Assembly: GCA_946811695.1 (NCBI GenBank)
Contig: OX328132.1
Span: forward strand, 54,695,359 to 54,759,358
Direction: 5' to 3'
Length of the DNA stretch: 64,000 nt
From: Gonocerus acuteangulatus
Lineage: Eukaryota; Arthropoda; Insecta; Hemiptera; Coreidae
Shown: positions 11,226-21,552 of the stretch, one piece after another
Position numbering within the stretch: the first letter of the stretch is position 1
Layout of the letters: every line of letters begins with the position of its first letter
Notes under the pieces: model-generated
What the model was told of the DNA's origin: nothing
What the model saw: the letters and a program-made list of their open reading frames with translations, nothing else
Databases searched by the model: none
Position numbers and translations under genes: made by a program

Positions 11226-11752
11226 CACTACACACAACACGTAAAAACTGCACACTCACTAATCAGGAACAGAGACTCCACCACCTTACCAAACCTTAAA
11301 TCATATCAAGGTAGCCGTGTCCTATAGGTCAGATGACAGGTCCCTCCCTCTATGTAGTCCGCTCAATCATGAAAGCTAGGGCAGAGATACTGCACCTTAA
11401 GAGTAGGCCATGGTGTACAGGCGAGCGTGCTCCATGGCCTACACTGCTCCAGGTGCAATCTCAAGGTAGAAGCTGCGTTTTATTGCTAGGTATCCTGTAA
11501 TGAAAACGTTTAGGAGAACAGACTACAGCAAGGATATCCTCGAAAGAAATTAAGATGATCCCGGACGGAAGTAACTAGGGCGCCTTGTATAAATATTGAA
11601 ACAATTTAAACAAATAGAGACAATTTCTAATTAATCAGTTCAATTGTTAATTTAATAAATTGTAGTTCATATTTTGTTTTTAGATGGTTTAATAATAACG
11701 TTTTGTTTACTATTTAATTATTAGTTTATTTATCTATTTTCATTATTATTTT
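11226..11752. other. Unique core of foldback F
   Basis: About 525 bp with no second copy in the window. It contains its own small inverted repeat around AGGCCATGG...CCATGGCCT (11,405-11,443). No open frame of note, and no known domain in either strand. Confidence 0.5.
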
Positions 11753-11755
11753 TAG

Positions 11756-11795
11756 CGCGGTTCCTCCCTCCCCCATAGGGAGGAACCCCGCTTAT
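11756..11795. repeat. GGTTCCTCCCT hairpin, right of F core
   Basis: GCGCGGTTCCTCCCTCCCC pairs with TAGGGAGGAACCCCGC. It is the mirror of the hairpin at 11,187-11,225. Confidence 0.85.
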
Positions 11796-11889
11796 AAGGT
11801 TGTTACAATGAAACAATCCGGAAGTGCCGACTAGAAAATTTCGCGTTTCAGAACCCCTAGAGACCGAAAATAACGGTGGTTAAAATTGG

Positions 11890-11920
<31 letters not shown>

Positions 11921-11929
11921 TTATTTATA

Positions 11930-11976
<47 letters not shown>

Positions 11977-12127
11977 CTGTTCGCGGATTTCTGGCTTCCC
12001 TGATGGTCCGATTTTGATGAAATTTGGTACAAAAATCTGTCGTCCAATTTGAAAGGTCAGGTTCGTTAACCAGCAAAATCCGCCCACTGGAAGATGGCGT
12101 TTGGGGCGAAATGTGCGCAAAAAAAAT

Positions 12128-12450
12128 CGTAACGCTTACGTTTTTGAGTTCATAAGCTTGTAAGTACTCGTTTTATATGCTTCCTGGGCTATGAAAACGA
12201 ATGAAACCATTTTCATTCGTTTTCATAGACCAGGAAGCATATAAAACGAATGAAAATGGTTTCATTCGTTTTCATAGCCCAGGAAGCATATAAAACGAGT
12301 ACTTACAAGCTTATGAACTCAAAATCGTAACGCTTACGTTTTTGAGTTCATAAGCTTGTAAGTACTCGTTTTATATGCTTCCTGGGCTATGAAAACGAAT
12401 GAAACCATTTTCATTCGTTTTATATGCTTCCTGGGCTATGAAAAGGAATG
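12128..12450. repeat. Forward-inverted-forward palindrome cluster
   Basis: A ~80-135 bp segment with GAGTTCATAAGCTTGTAAGT and ATATGCTTCCTGGGCTATGA is present three times in a row: forward (12,128-12,210), inverted (about 12,211-12,335) and forward again (about 12,336-12,450). The second and third copies share an internal repeat of the CTTCCTGGGCTATGAAAA block, making their junction near 12,335 an almost perfect palindrome. The other F copies have the segment once. Such a pattern is expected from replication template switching or from gene conversion across a hairpin. Confidence 0.8.
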
Positions 12451-12692
12451 AAACCATTTTCAAGGCGATAGCTTTAACCGTTTTCGAGAAAATTGGAAAA
12501 ATTGTTTTAGAATACCGTTTTTGGTTTGGGTTCTTAGAATCATGGGATTCAGTTGAAACATTTTCTGCATGTTCTACATTCATCAAAACTAATATGTTGA
12601 AATTTTGGTTACGTTTGGAGTTAAGGAAGGGTTAGAATAATATATGTTATTAACAGACATAAAAAGTTTTAATAACTTTGTTTACTTTCGTT

Positions 12693-12694
<2 letters not shown>

Positions 12695-12771
<77 letters not shown>

Positions 12772-12800
12772 GGCGCATCTACAACTTGGCCATTAGCGCC
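12695..12800 (-). mobile_element. SINE-A stub, mostly poly(A), 11 bp target duplication
   Basis: A ~74 nt T run is followed by only ~31 bp of SINE-A 3' end (ACGGCGCATCTACAACTTGG...TTAGCGCC). Flanks are a perfect 11 bp repeat ACTTTCGTTAG at 12,684-12,694 and 12,801-12,811. The insertion interrupts the F unit; the uninterrupted site can be read in the left half of F near 10,560-10,590. The tail is longer than the body. Confidence 0.93.
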
Positions 12801-12811
12801 ACTTTCGTTAG

Positions 12812-14189
12812 TATCTGGAAAACCGTTGACAATCGTGTGAAGCGGAAGATTACCATTCGAAAGCTTACTAAATGCTCTACAAAAAAGGTTCTGAAGAAAG
12901 TTTTAATTAGGCGATGTCAATCGGAGAAATAAGTGCTTAAAACTTTAAAGTAATTGATTTCGCTCATTCGACTGTTCTTTTTGTCTTTGATTTTGGTACT
13001 TAGAATCATGGGATTCAGTTGAAACATTTTCTGCATGTTTGAATTTTATCAGAACTAATATTTAGGTAATATTTAGGAAAATTTGGTTACGTTTGGAGTA
13101 AAGGAAGGATTAAAATAAAATATTTCATTTTTAGACATGAAATGTTTTGGGAACTTCGTATATTTTCATTAATATCACGAAAACGGTTTGGAATCTTGGC
13201 AAGCAAAAGATTACCATTCGAAAGGTTACTAAATTTTCTACAAAAAATGTTTTGAAGACATTTGCGATGGGATGGTCATATTTGGAGAAATAAGTGGTTA
13301 AAACAAAGGTAATTTCGTTCATTTGAACGAATCTTTTTGTGTGTTTCCTACAGTTTTTTTCACTGCTCGTTATTTTTGTGATTGCTTATAGTAGTCAAAT
13401 GTATTAGTCAATAAAACAGGATACGTATAAATAGAAACAATATTTTGTTTCAACGGCATCTTGGAATTCGAAGATGCCCTATGAATATCTAGATTACTGT
13501 ACTGGTGTTGATTTCGTTTTTTAGAATTGTTTTTGGTATTCCCTATTTTCAGAAGTTTTTATCTATTTATTATTATTTTTTTTTTTTAAATTCATTGAAC
13601 AAAATCATATGAATTCGAAGGTGAGGAGCTAGGAGGCTTAGGGTGGAGGGCATTCCGAGTACAGGTATCGCCCAGTGTACCCTCGTCATCTGTAAGTTCC
13701 TTTCTAGGGTCATAAAGATAAGCCTCCAAACAACTGTAGGAAAGTAGGATTTCTAATTTTTGCCAGTATCAGAACAACCGCTCTTTACATACCGCAGTGG
13801 TACTGACGTACCGGTCTATACTAGTTGCACTCCACACGGTGGTAGTACTTGGTGTATGCCACAGCGGATTGCTCATTATAATCTTATTTTATACGTATAG
13901 GTAAATAGGTACCTAAAAAAAGTTTATTTGTGTATAAGTGTTGCGTTATTGGGATTAGAATAAAATATTTTATTAACAGACATGAAATGGTTCGGAATCT
14001 TCGTATATTGTCCTTAATTTTTTTTTCTTTTATGGTATTGTCTGTTTTATTCCTTGTTATTTTTTAATTGCTTATAGTTGGATAATGTATTTGACAATAA
14101 AACTGGTTAAGTAAAATAACAAAAACAATTCATTGTTAGAAATATAGATTTCCAGGATTCCAAGACCTTGTCACTAGCGGGTCCGTTTT
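12812..14189. repeat. Tandem/related F-internal segments
   Basis: Three related blocks follow one another (about 12,830-12,990, 13,080-13,330 and 13,940-14,090). They share GAAGATTACCATTCGAAAG-type sequence, AAATAAGTG(C/G)TTAAAAC and GACATGAAATG. Similar blocks lie at 44,560-44,790 and, inverted, at 54,240-55,300. Between 13,340 and 13,930 the sequence is mostly unique. No reading frame is kept among copies, so they are non-coding repeats. Confidence 0.55.
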
Positions 14190-14246
14190 TAGTGTTAGCC
14201 GACCCTTCCAGGTAAGATTGTAAATCATGACCTTTCAAGACTTTAT

Positions 14247-14319
14247 TACACACAGGAATGGCGTTAGTGACCTTAAGGGTTGACACGCCATTAAAATAAT
14301 TAATTAAAAAAAAAAAAGT
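14247..14319 (+). mobile_element. SINE-A-related 3' stub in F right terminus
   Basis: The right terminus of F has ~75 bp missing from the left terminus. The insert reads GGAATGGCGTTAGTGACCTT...GACACGCCATT followed by an A-rich tail, a diverged SINE-A 3' end. It explains the length difference between the two F termini. Confidence 0.6.
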
Positions 14320-14435
14320 CTGGTGGAACCAAAATAAGAACTGCTTCTATTTTAATCTTTCCAAATTAGAGTAGGGATATGAACGGAACCGCGCTAAGAT
14401 GATGCAGATCCTGCGAGACGGACTTTTATTTTGTT

Positions 14436-14568
14436 TTAGAGCGGTTCCTCCCTCCCTTCATAGGGAGGAACCCCGCTTATAAGGTTGATCTCATGAAACA
14501 ATCCGGAAGTGCCGATTAGAAAATTTCGCGTTTCAGAACCCCTAGAGACCGAAAATAACGGTGGTTCA

Positions 14569-14624
<56 letters not shown>

Positions 14625-15260
14625 CTGTTCGCGGTTTTCCGGCCCCCCTAATGGTCCGATTTTGATGAAATTTGGTACAAAAATCCGTCGTCCAATTTGA
14701 AAGGTCAAGTTCGTTAACCAGCACTATCCGCCCCCTGAAAGATGGCGTTTGGGGCGAAATTCGCGCAAAAAAAATCGTAACGCTTACGTTTTTGAGTTCA
14801 TATGCTTGTAGGTACTTGTTTTATAGGCTTCTTGGGCTAGTAAAACGAATGAAGCAATTTTTAAGGCGACAGCTTTAACCGTTTCCGAGAAAATCGGAAA
14901 AATATTTGTTAAATCAAGTTTTTGGTTTGGTTTCTTAGAATGTGCTTAGAATGGGATTCGGTTAAAATATTTTCTGCATGTTTAAATTCCATACATTCAA
15001 AGATGTGTAAATTTTGGTTACGTTTGGAGTTAAGGAAGAATTAGAATAAAATATTTTATTCAGAGACATGAAAAGTTTTGGGAACTTCGCATATTTTCCT
15101 TAATATCTCGAAAACAGTTGGGAAATCGTCATAAGTAGATAGAAACTATTCAAAAGCTTACTAAATTCTCTATAATTAATAATCTGAGAAGATTTTCGAT
15201 TAGTCGATCTCAATCGGAGAAAACGGTGATGAAAACTTTGAATGTGTTCTTTTGAACGGG
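14436..15260 (+). repeat. Partial F copy (plus sense)
   Basis: It begins with the GGTTCCTCCCT hairpin directly after the end of F and continues through the AACCCCTAGAGACCGAAAAT block, a (TA)n tract (14,575-14,622), the GGTCCGATTTTGATGAAATT block and the segment related to 12,400-13,000. Divergence from 11,753-13,000 is visible but low. Confidence 0.75.
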
Positions 15261-16709
15261 TTTTCGTAGTTGTTTAGCTCGCTTTTTAATTGTTTGTTTT
15301 AAATTGTATTTATTTTATGAATCATTTAGAAATTATAAACATTTTGATAGTTTTGAATACATTGAACAATGAAATAAAAATTTCATGTCTGTAGCAGTGG
15401 AGCCTGGCCAAGCCAGGCTCTAGGGTGTTCCAGGTATAAGGGTACGCTGCTGGCCCTTTGTCACCGGTCCGTCTATTTTTTTCTTTTCCCAAGTTCTTGT
15501 TAAATTAATGTATATAAGTGTCTAATTGTATATTTGAAATGGTTGATTAATTAATGTTTGTACGCACTCTGGCTGATGAACACTGCGAAGTTTATGTAAA
15601 TTGTTCTGTTTAAAATGATTTTGTTAAGCGTTTTTATAAAAGAAATTTACATTTAGTCATTCATCAATTAATTTTTATATGACAATACATACCTGATTAT
15701 ACTTAACGCATTAACTGCCACAGGTTTTTTTAAGATTCCGGTCTAGAAAGGCCATTTAATTGAATCATTTATCTAAATGAAAATTATAATCCCGCCCAAA
15801 AAAACAAAAGTTGAAAGAAGAGGCTAAGTTCCAGGTTCCTCCCAAAAACAGTTTGCCGATTAAAGTTGTGATATTATAGTATTGGACGGAGTTTTAGGCT
15901 CTTAAGAATCTAATAATACCCTCTTACTTATTTGTTCATATCCAACTTGGCCAGTTATCGTTGTATGATGAACGCTAAGACGATCGGATGTATTATAAAA
16001 TTTTGGGCATTTACAAATTCAGACCCTTACGGTAACGATTTAGGGTTTTTATAAACTCCCTAGTGACCTAAAACGATTGGATTTTTATGTATGTTAAAAC
16101 GGTCATCCTTGAACGAAAAGTAAGTGTCACTCTTTTCTGTGAAACATTCAATGTAGAATTACGAAACTTTTCAATTTTACACACATCTATTAGTATAATA
16201 GCAGTGTTAAATTTCATAAGTTTTTGTTTATCTTGTTCAAAGTTATGAGATGGTAAACATCGGCTATAATATTTTGTGTAATATAAGCAAAGGCCTAAAC
16301 TTGGCCTTGCGTACTGCCGTACGCCCAGACTAAAGTACGTAATGATCACCATAAAGCATATAAAATTTGTGTACCATCTCCAAGTTGGTTTATGTAAGAG
16401 AAGGTTTTTCACGGAGTTAGTTCCTACCCAGACATGCTCTCACCTGTTGCTATGTTATTGCATCGCTACATTTTTTTTCTCTATACTGAGGCCTTTCATA
16501 TCAAATAGATTTACTACGAGTTATTTCATAGCTGGTGTCCGAAGTAAAAATGCAAAGAAAGAGATAACTTGTAGTTGGCCGTCAGCGTTTTAAATTTTCT
16601 ATGATATAACAGATCAAGAAAAATGTTGATTTAAGAAAATATTTCATGTTCAGACATTGATTTATTTAGTATTTTGACGAGTAATGTATAGTTCTCTCAC
16701 TCGTGAATA
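15261..16709. other. Intergenic sequence, no gene recognised
   Basis: Contains a G/C-richer patch with GAGCCTGGCCAAGCCAGGCTC (near-palindromic) at about 15,400-15,420. The 114-codon minus frame (16,068-16,412) and 83-codon plus frame (16,342-16,593) overlap each other on opposite strands and show no recognisable domain. Confidence 0.4.
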
Positions 16710-16717
16710 GTTCGAAT

Positions 16718-16833
16718 CAAGGACCGAAATAAAAATTAAATATTTCCTAAAAATTATGGGAAAAAAATTACTTCATAATTTACATTTTTTAAATTAATGA
16801 ATAACTCTTATGAAATAATTTTTATATAAAAAT

Positions 16834-16902
<69 letters not shown>

Positions 16903-17682
16903 GGCGCATCTACATCTAGGTCATTAGCGCCGACATCCAGGGTGCAGCGAGGAATTTTACCAGCGAGCCGTGGGATGATAAAATTCCTGCCGGAGGTTGG
17001 GAATCGAACCCACGATCTCACGCTTATGAATCCAAGGCGCTAGCCATTAGACCACGGGAGACCCCTTATATATAAAAATGTTTTCGATAAAAATTGTTGG
17101 GAAAATTTTTATATTAAAATTTTGCGAAAAAAAAATTTAGTTTAATTTTAACATTTTAAAAAAAAAAAAAAGAAAAGATTTTGTATTGTGAAAGTAAAAA
17201 CATGGATATATTTTTAATGTAGTTTAAGAAATAATGATATGCATTTCATTTATTTCATAATTAAAGTTTAAGTAATTACTTATCACGAGATCTAAAATTA
17301 ATGTATTTTATGTATAAGAATAAATTAAGAAATACTTGATTTGGAACCTTTTGTTTATTTGAAGATATTTGTTTATGTCAGTGAATCAAAGTTTCTATTC
17401 ATTATGGCACTAATATTGTTTTTTATTTTAAATAATGTTTAAAAGTTGAAATAATATAAAAATTGTTATTAAGACTTTTATACAAAAACATTTTGGAATA
17501 ATGATATTCAAATAATTTTTATTTTTAAGTTTTTAAAATAAAAATTATTAGAAAACTGTTTTAAAATAATAATAAAATATATCAATTATGATTAAATCTT
17601 TATTTTTATTTCCCAATAATAAAAATTAAAAGAAAAGGGAAACTCATTTGGCATAAAAATAAATAGTTATTTTCGGTCCCTG
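16718..17682. mobile_element. hAT-type MITE, copy 2, with nested SINE-A
   Basis: It starts CAAGGACCGAAATAAAAATT and ends ...AGTTATTTTCGGTCCCTG, flanked by a perfect 8 bp duplication GTTCGAAT (16,710-16,717; 17,683-17,690). Without the SINE it is about 720 bp, close to copy 1 (756 bp). Copy 2 is inverted relative to copy 1. The 8 bp duplication and CA(A/G)GGACCG termini place it with hAT elements. Confidence 0.9.
16835..17064 (-). mobile_element. SINE-A, full length, nested in MITE
   Basis: Poly(T) of ~66 nt, then the full SINE-A body and tRNA-like head ending ...ACCACGGGAGACCCC. Flanks share TATATAAAAATG (16,823-16,834; 17,069-17,080), about 12 bp. It is nested in MITE copy 2, so the SINE is the younger insertion. 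Confidence 0.93.
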
Positions 17683-17690
17683 GTTCGAAT

Positions 17691-17990
17691 CCTTATATTA
17701 CCTAGTGTCTTGTAATTCTTCCCTTCCCCGTCGATGGTTCTTGGAGATAAATATCATCTGACTGAGAGACTGCTGCCTATGACTAGCTTTGATATATTTT
17801 ACTGTTCCTGATAGATTTATCTATTCGGCTAGTACTTGAAGCTGTATCTAATAACCATCTCTTGCTAGAATCCTCACACTACTCCACCCAGCACAGACTC
17901 CCTTCTCCTGGAGTGGGCTGTCGGGAGCAGCTTACGCTCTCCTTCTCTTCAACCACTCAAACTTATTCTTACTATACACTAGTTTGATCA
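17691..17990. other. Intergenic sequence with a B-box-like site
   Basis: GTTCGAATCC at the MITE boundary resembles a pol III B-box, but no A-box or clover-leaf can be made from the joined flanks. The rest is unremarkable. Confidence 0.4.
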
Positions 17991-17993
17991 ATC

Positions 17994-18050
<57 letters not shown>
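17991..18050. repeat. (AT)n microsatellite
   Basis: About 27 AT units ending directly in ACAGGGTTACTGG, i.e. the terminus of the repeat on its right. Confidence 0.97.
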
Positions 18051-18052
<2 letters not shown>

Positions 18053-18215
18053 GGTTACTGGTAAGTAGACCCACATCATCACTCATCGCGAGGTGATAGT
18101 TTTGATCAAAACAAACAATTTTAAGCCCACATGGCCTAATCCTAAAGTTACCCGTTTCCAAGATATCAATCACTGTTGCTTAAGTTTTAGGTATTTTGTT
18201 TTTTATTTCTAGCTG
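18051..18215 (-). repeat. ACCCTGTAT-type repeat terminus
   Basis: On the minus strand the segment runs GATATCTTGGAAACGGGTAA ... GTGGGTCTACTTACCAGTAA then CCCTGT and the (AT)n tract. I recognise this as a widely scattered arthropod repeat end. The strand places the microsatellite at the 3' end, as in a retroposed element with an (AT)n tail. No protein is encoded here. Confidence 0.55.
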
Positions 18216-18354
18216 AAAGTTGTTATTGTTTTTGTATTTTTGCCATTCAGAATCAACTATAAATTAAATAAAAATATTAAATTGTTACAGGACAAAGTAT
18301 GGTATGACCCAATTACTACAAATTTACAATAAAAATTTACTTCAACTCAATCTC

Positions 18355-18357
<3 letters not shown>

Positions 18358-18394
<37 letters not shown>
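18358..18394. repeat. (AT)n microsatellite
   Basis: About 18 units; no repeat terminus recognised next to it. Confidence 0.95.
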
Positions 18395-18398
<4 letters not shown>

Positions 18399-18551
18399 GA
18401 GTAGCTATTCCAGCTATTTACACCAAAAACATCTCAGTCTATTAAGCTACTAAAAAAGGTGTAATAGTCAGGTAAAATGTTTATAATTCTCAGAAAAATG
18501 CATTTTAAAAAAATTAAAGAAATAAATATGTATAAATATATATTTTTCTGA

Positions 18552-18756
18552 CACAGCTTTCTTCGGCGATCGGTTCATTTACGTAATATTTCGCAGAAAT
18601 CTCATTTGGCTTCATCGAGCAATCAATGTTTTTGTTGATAAATTTAATTACAAAAATTTGAAGAAGTTATCAACAAAAATGTAATGTCTGATAAAGCAGA
18701 ATGGGCTACCTGCGAAATATTACGTAAATGAAATGACGGCTGGATAAAGCTGTGTC
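18552..18756. mobile_element. Hairpin MITE-like inverted repeat
   Basis: Arms of about 90 bp start GACACAGCTTT and include CATTTACGTAATATTTCGC and CATTTTTGTTGATAA in the right arm (reverse sense), separated by a ~25 bp loop. No target duplication was set. No coding potential. Confidence 0.7.
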
Positions 18757-18973
18757 GAATACAATAATTCTCCCAAGTCAAGAGTTTAATTAATGCTCCC
18801 TAGATTTTCTTTTATAATCTAACCGGTATACCGAGTCAAGAAAAATAAACAAGTTCGTTATTCAAAAAAATCAAGTGCATTTGTCACGTTATTGTAGAGA
18901 TCATTAATCGTTTAGAGTCTGAAATACTTAGATGAGAATGGAGCTTAGATGAGAACTGTGCTGGCATCTAAGA

Positions 18974-19115
18974 ACTTTTTTTTTTTTTTACGGCATATCT
19001 GCATCTATGCCATATTGAGAGTTGAGACTTCCTAAATATCACCCTAAATATAATTTCCTGCTCCACCATGGATACTTGGAGGGAATTATCAACACTATAA
19101 TAGGCAAATTTAAAA
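18974..19115 (-). mobile_element. Old SINE-A-related copy
   Basis: A T run, then ACGGCATATCTGCATCTATG, and further on TTTCCTGCTCCACCATGGAT. This order (3' end, then body with the GCACCATGGATG-like motif) matches the diverged SINE-A2 copy at 41,424-41,617. It is heavily decayed. Confidence 0.45.
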
Positions 19116-19189
19116 TAAATTATAGAAAATAATGAAGCGTTTCTTCCCAGTTATTTTGATCCTTTGTTATATTTTTTAAAATTTTTTCC

Positions 19190-19227
19190 CCCGTAAAGGT
19201 TGGGGGGGGGGTTGAGATACGTGGTGA
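19190..19227. repeat. Left fragment of 117 bp tandem repeat
   Basis: G-run followed by TTGAGATACGTGGTGA. It aligns with AGGGGGGTGAGATACCTGGTGA in the units at 20,330 and 20,448, so it is the left piece of the tandem unit split by the hAT-like insertion. Confidence 0.75.
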
Positions 19228-19672
19228 CAGAGATGGGCATAATTTTATTTACAAATAAAAATACGAATTTATTCGTAGTTCATATATTTGTAAATACGAA
19301 TATAAATAAATTCGTATTCATAAATGTGAATACGAATTTATTTTTATTAACGTATATTAAATATAAAAATACAAATAAAATTTTATTCCCAAATTTTCCT
19401 ACGAATACAAATAAATTCACAGAAAAAATTTTAAATACTCACAAAAAATGTGAATATTTATAAAAAATCAAGTGATTAAAAAAAATCACATTAAAATATA
19501 CGAATATAAATTTATTCACAGTATAATTTGTGAATACAAATTTATTCACAATAAAATTCGCAAATAAATTATGAATTTATTCGTATTAAGATGATATAAC
19601 GAAATTTATTGAAGGTGATTTTTCTTTAAGGCGCTTAACGTCTAGGTAGTCAGCGCCTAGATTCCAGTTGTT

Positions 19673-19725
<53 letters not shown>

Positions 19726-20227
19726 GGACGCACAGATCACAAACTATGTCCCTGCAGCATGGCTGGAGGTTCCGCGGCGGAGTCGGGGTAAAAAAAAATC
19801 TAGGCGCTAATAACCTAGACGTTAAGCGCCTTAAAGAAAAATAAATAAAACATCACCTTTAATAACTTTCGTAATATCATCTTAATACGAATAAATTCAT
19901 AATTTGTTTGCGAATTTTATTGTGAATAAATTTGTAATCACAAATTATAATGTGAATAAATTTGTATTCGTATTTTTTAATGTGATTTTTTTTGTAAATA
20001 TTCACATTTTTTGTGATTATTTACAATTTTTTCTTTGAAGTTATTTGTATTCGCAGGAAAATTTGCGAATAAAATTGTATTTGTATTTTTATATTTAATA
20101 TACGTGAATAAAAATAAATTCGTATTCACACTTATGAATACGAATTTATTTATATTCGTATTTACAAATATATGAAGTAAGAATAAATTCGTATTTTTAT
20201 TTATAAATAAAATAATGCCCATCTCTG
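19228..20227. mobile_element. 1,000 bp hAT-like foldback element, 8 bp target duplication
   Basis: Terminal inverted repeats begin CAGAGATGGGCATAATTTT and extend for about 435 bp per arm (19,228-19,662 and about 19,795-20,227), built from TAAATACGAATTTATT-type sequence. Flanks are a perfect CGTGGTGA (19,220-19,227; 20,228-20,235). The CAGAGATGGGC-type end and 8 bp duplication indicate hAT. The inner end of each arm carries a decayed SINE-A 3' motif (CTAGACGTTAAGCGCC). The two similar 80-codon frames on opposite strands are translations of the two arms, not genes. Confidence 0.92.
19663..19794. other. Spacer of the hAT-like foldback
   Basis: A T run (about 19,677-19,722) and a short unique segment with GGCTGGAGGTTCCGCGGCGG, the only G/C-rich part of the element. 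The T run looks like a minus-strand poly(A) tail of something inserted in the loop. Confidence 0.6.
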
Positions 20228-20575
20228 CGTGGTGATAGGATAGTAGCGGTTAGCCAGGAGACTTGTTGCAGTACAAGGCTCAAGCATTGGTGGCTAGTTG
20301 TTATAGTCCTACTGTAATACTTTAGGGGAGAGGGGGGTGAGATACCTGGTGATAGGATAATAGCGGCTAGCCAGGAGACTTGTTGCAGTACAAGGCTCAA
20401 GCATTGGTGGCTAGTTGTTATAGTCCTACTGTAATACTTTAGGGGAGAGGGGGGTGAGATACCTGGTGATAGGATAATAGCGGCTAGCCAGGAGACTTGT
20501 TGCGGTACAAGGCTCAAGCATTGGTGACTAGTTGTTATAGTCCTACTTTAATAATTTAGGGGAAAGGGGGGGCAA
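20228..20575. repeat. 117 bp tandem repeat, three units
   Basis: Units start at about 20,231, 20,348 and 20,465 (GGTGATAGGATA(A/G)TAGCGG ... CTTGTTGC(A/G)GTACAAGG ... TTTAGGGGAGAGGGGGG). Differences between units are few, so the array is recent. The 106-codon minus frame over the array is a repeat translation with a 39-residue period (117/3), which is why it stays open. Confidence 0.93.
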
Positions 20576-21390
20576 TTGAACCAGTCGACTTAAAAAATCG
20601 AATTATATTTTAAAACATTAAAACCTGACCTGCTCAAAATTTAAAATTGTCGTGACAAATAAATGCTGATAAACTCAGATTTTTGCATTTTTAGGTGTCC
20701 CAATTTTGTTTTTTTGACTGGTAACAAATATTTTAATAATATTTAAATTTTTAAATAAAATCATAAAATCACAGATTTTATAGTTTTATATAATCATACT
20801 TTATAAGTCCAAACATCATTAATATTAAAATAATATTTTATTAATTTATCGTTCATATTTAATTCGAATAAATTCAGGTGGAATCCCAGTAGCAATTAAG
20901 CCACGGAGCGCATGAGAAATGTACGCGCATCTTCCCTTTAAGTAAAAAAATACTTTAGAAAATAAAAAATGCAGCCTTTGTAACAACAAAGTGCTGAATA
21001 CAAAGCAATGTACACAATAGAATCCACCGCCTGAGATGAGCAATCACATACAACTAAGTAAATATCCATACTCCCTTACAAACACGTCCCATATCGCAGG
21101 TTGCAGAAGCGAACAAGGGTTAGAAGGATCATGTAGGACGCAAAAACTGCCATTTAATCGGATGCATCTCAAAAAATAGAAATAGAAGGTAAATAAAAAC
21201 ATCAAAACACGTAAAACCCCTAAAAACAATGCAACTAGACGTAAAAATGGTTAAAATTAAGAAGAAGAATCCAACAAAATTAATGTGAAATAATAAACTA
21301 AAAAAAAAGTATTGCAGTAAAGAAAGAAAAAATCTCTAAAGTTTTATTTTTGCGACTATGGTTATGATCAAAATTTATATAATAATATAT
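20576..21390. other. Intergenic sequence, no gene recognised
   Basis: A/T-rich to 20,870, then more balanced to about 21,230 (GCCACGGAGCGCATGAGAAA...). The two adjacent minus-strand frames (20,846-21,043, 21,044-21,229) have no recognisable domain. Confidence 0.4.
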
Positions 21391-21552
21391 ACTATAGGGT
21401 CTCCCCCTAGATTATCATGCGGGAGATGGTGGGTTCAAGTCCCACCAGCGGAAGAAATTTTCTCATTTCACGGCTCGTTGAGAAAATTCCTTGCTTCACC
21501 AGGGACTTCGGCGCTAATGTCCTAGAAGTCGATGCGCCGTAAAAAAAAGAAA
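21391..21552 (+). mobile_element. SINE-A, diverged, internal deletion in tRNA head
   Basis: GGGTCTCCCC is joined directly to the ATTATCATGCGGGAGATGG part, so the A-box region is lost. B-box GGTTCAAGTCC and the body/3' end (GCGCCGTAAAAA) remain. Loss of the A-box means this copy cannot be a pol III source. Confidence 0.88.

Larger units (their letters stand above)
9864..14432. mobile_element. 4.57 kb foldback element F
   Basis: The first ~170 bp (from AAGTCCGACCCGCAGGAACT) are an inverted copy of the last ~240 bp (ending ...CCTGCGAGACGGACTT), the right copy being longer because of a SINE stub. Further in, 10,440-11,225 (minus sense) and 11,753-12,640 (plus sense) are also inverted copies, so the whole is a large palindrome around a unique ~525 bp core (11,226-11,752). 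The core is bounded by hairpins with GGTTCCTCCCT stems. There is no transposase. Isolated F termini occur at 38,170-38,225, 49,068-49,125 and 56,430-56,475. No target duplication was found. Confidence 0.65.

Noticed and set aside
19200..20222. Two similar ~80-residue proteins on opposite strands
   Set aside because: They are the two arms of an inverted-repeat element; the similarity is that of the DNA.
20197..20517. 106-codon minus-strand frame with internal protein repeats
   Set aside because: It is the translation of a 117 bp tandem repeat; 117 is divisible by 3, so an open unit stays open.
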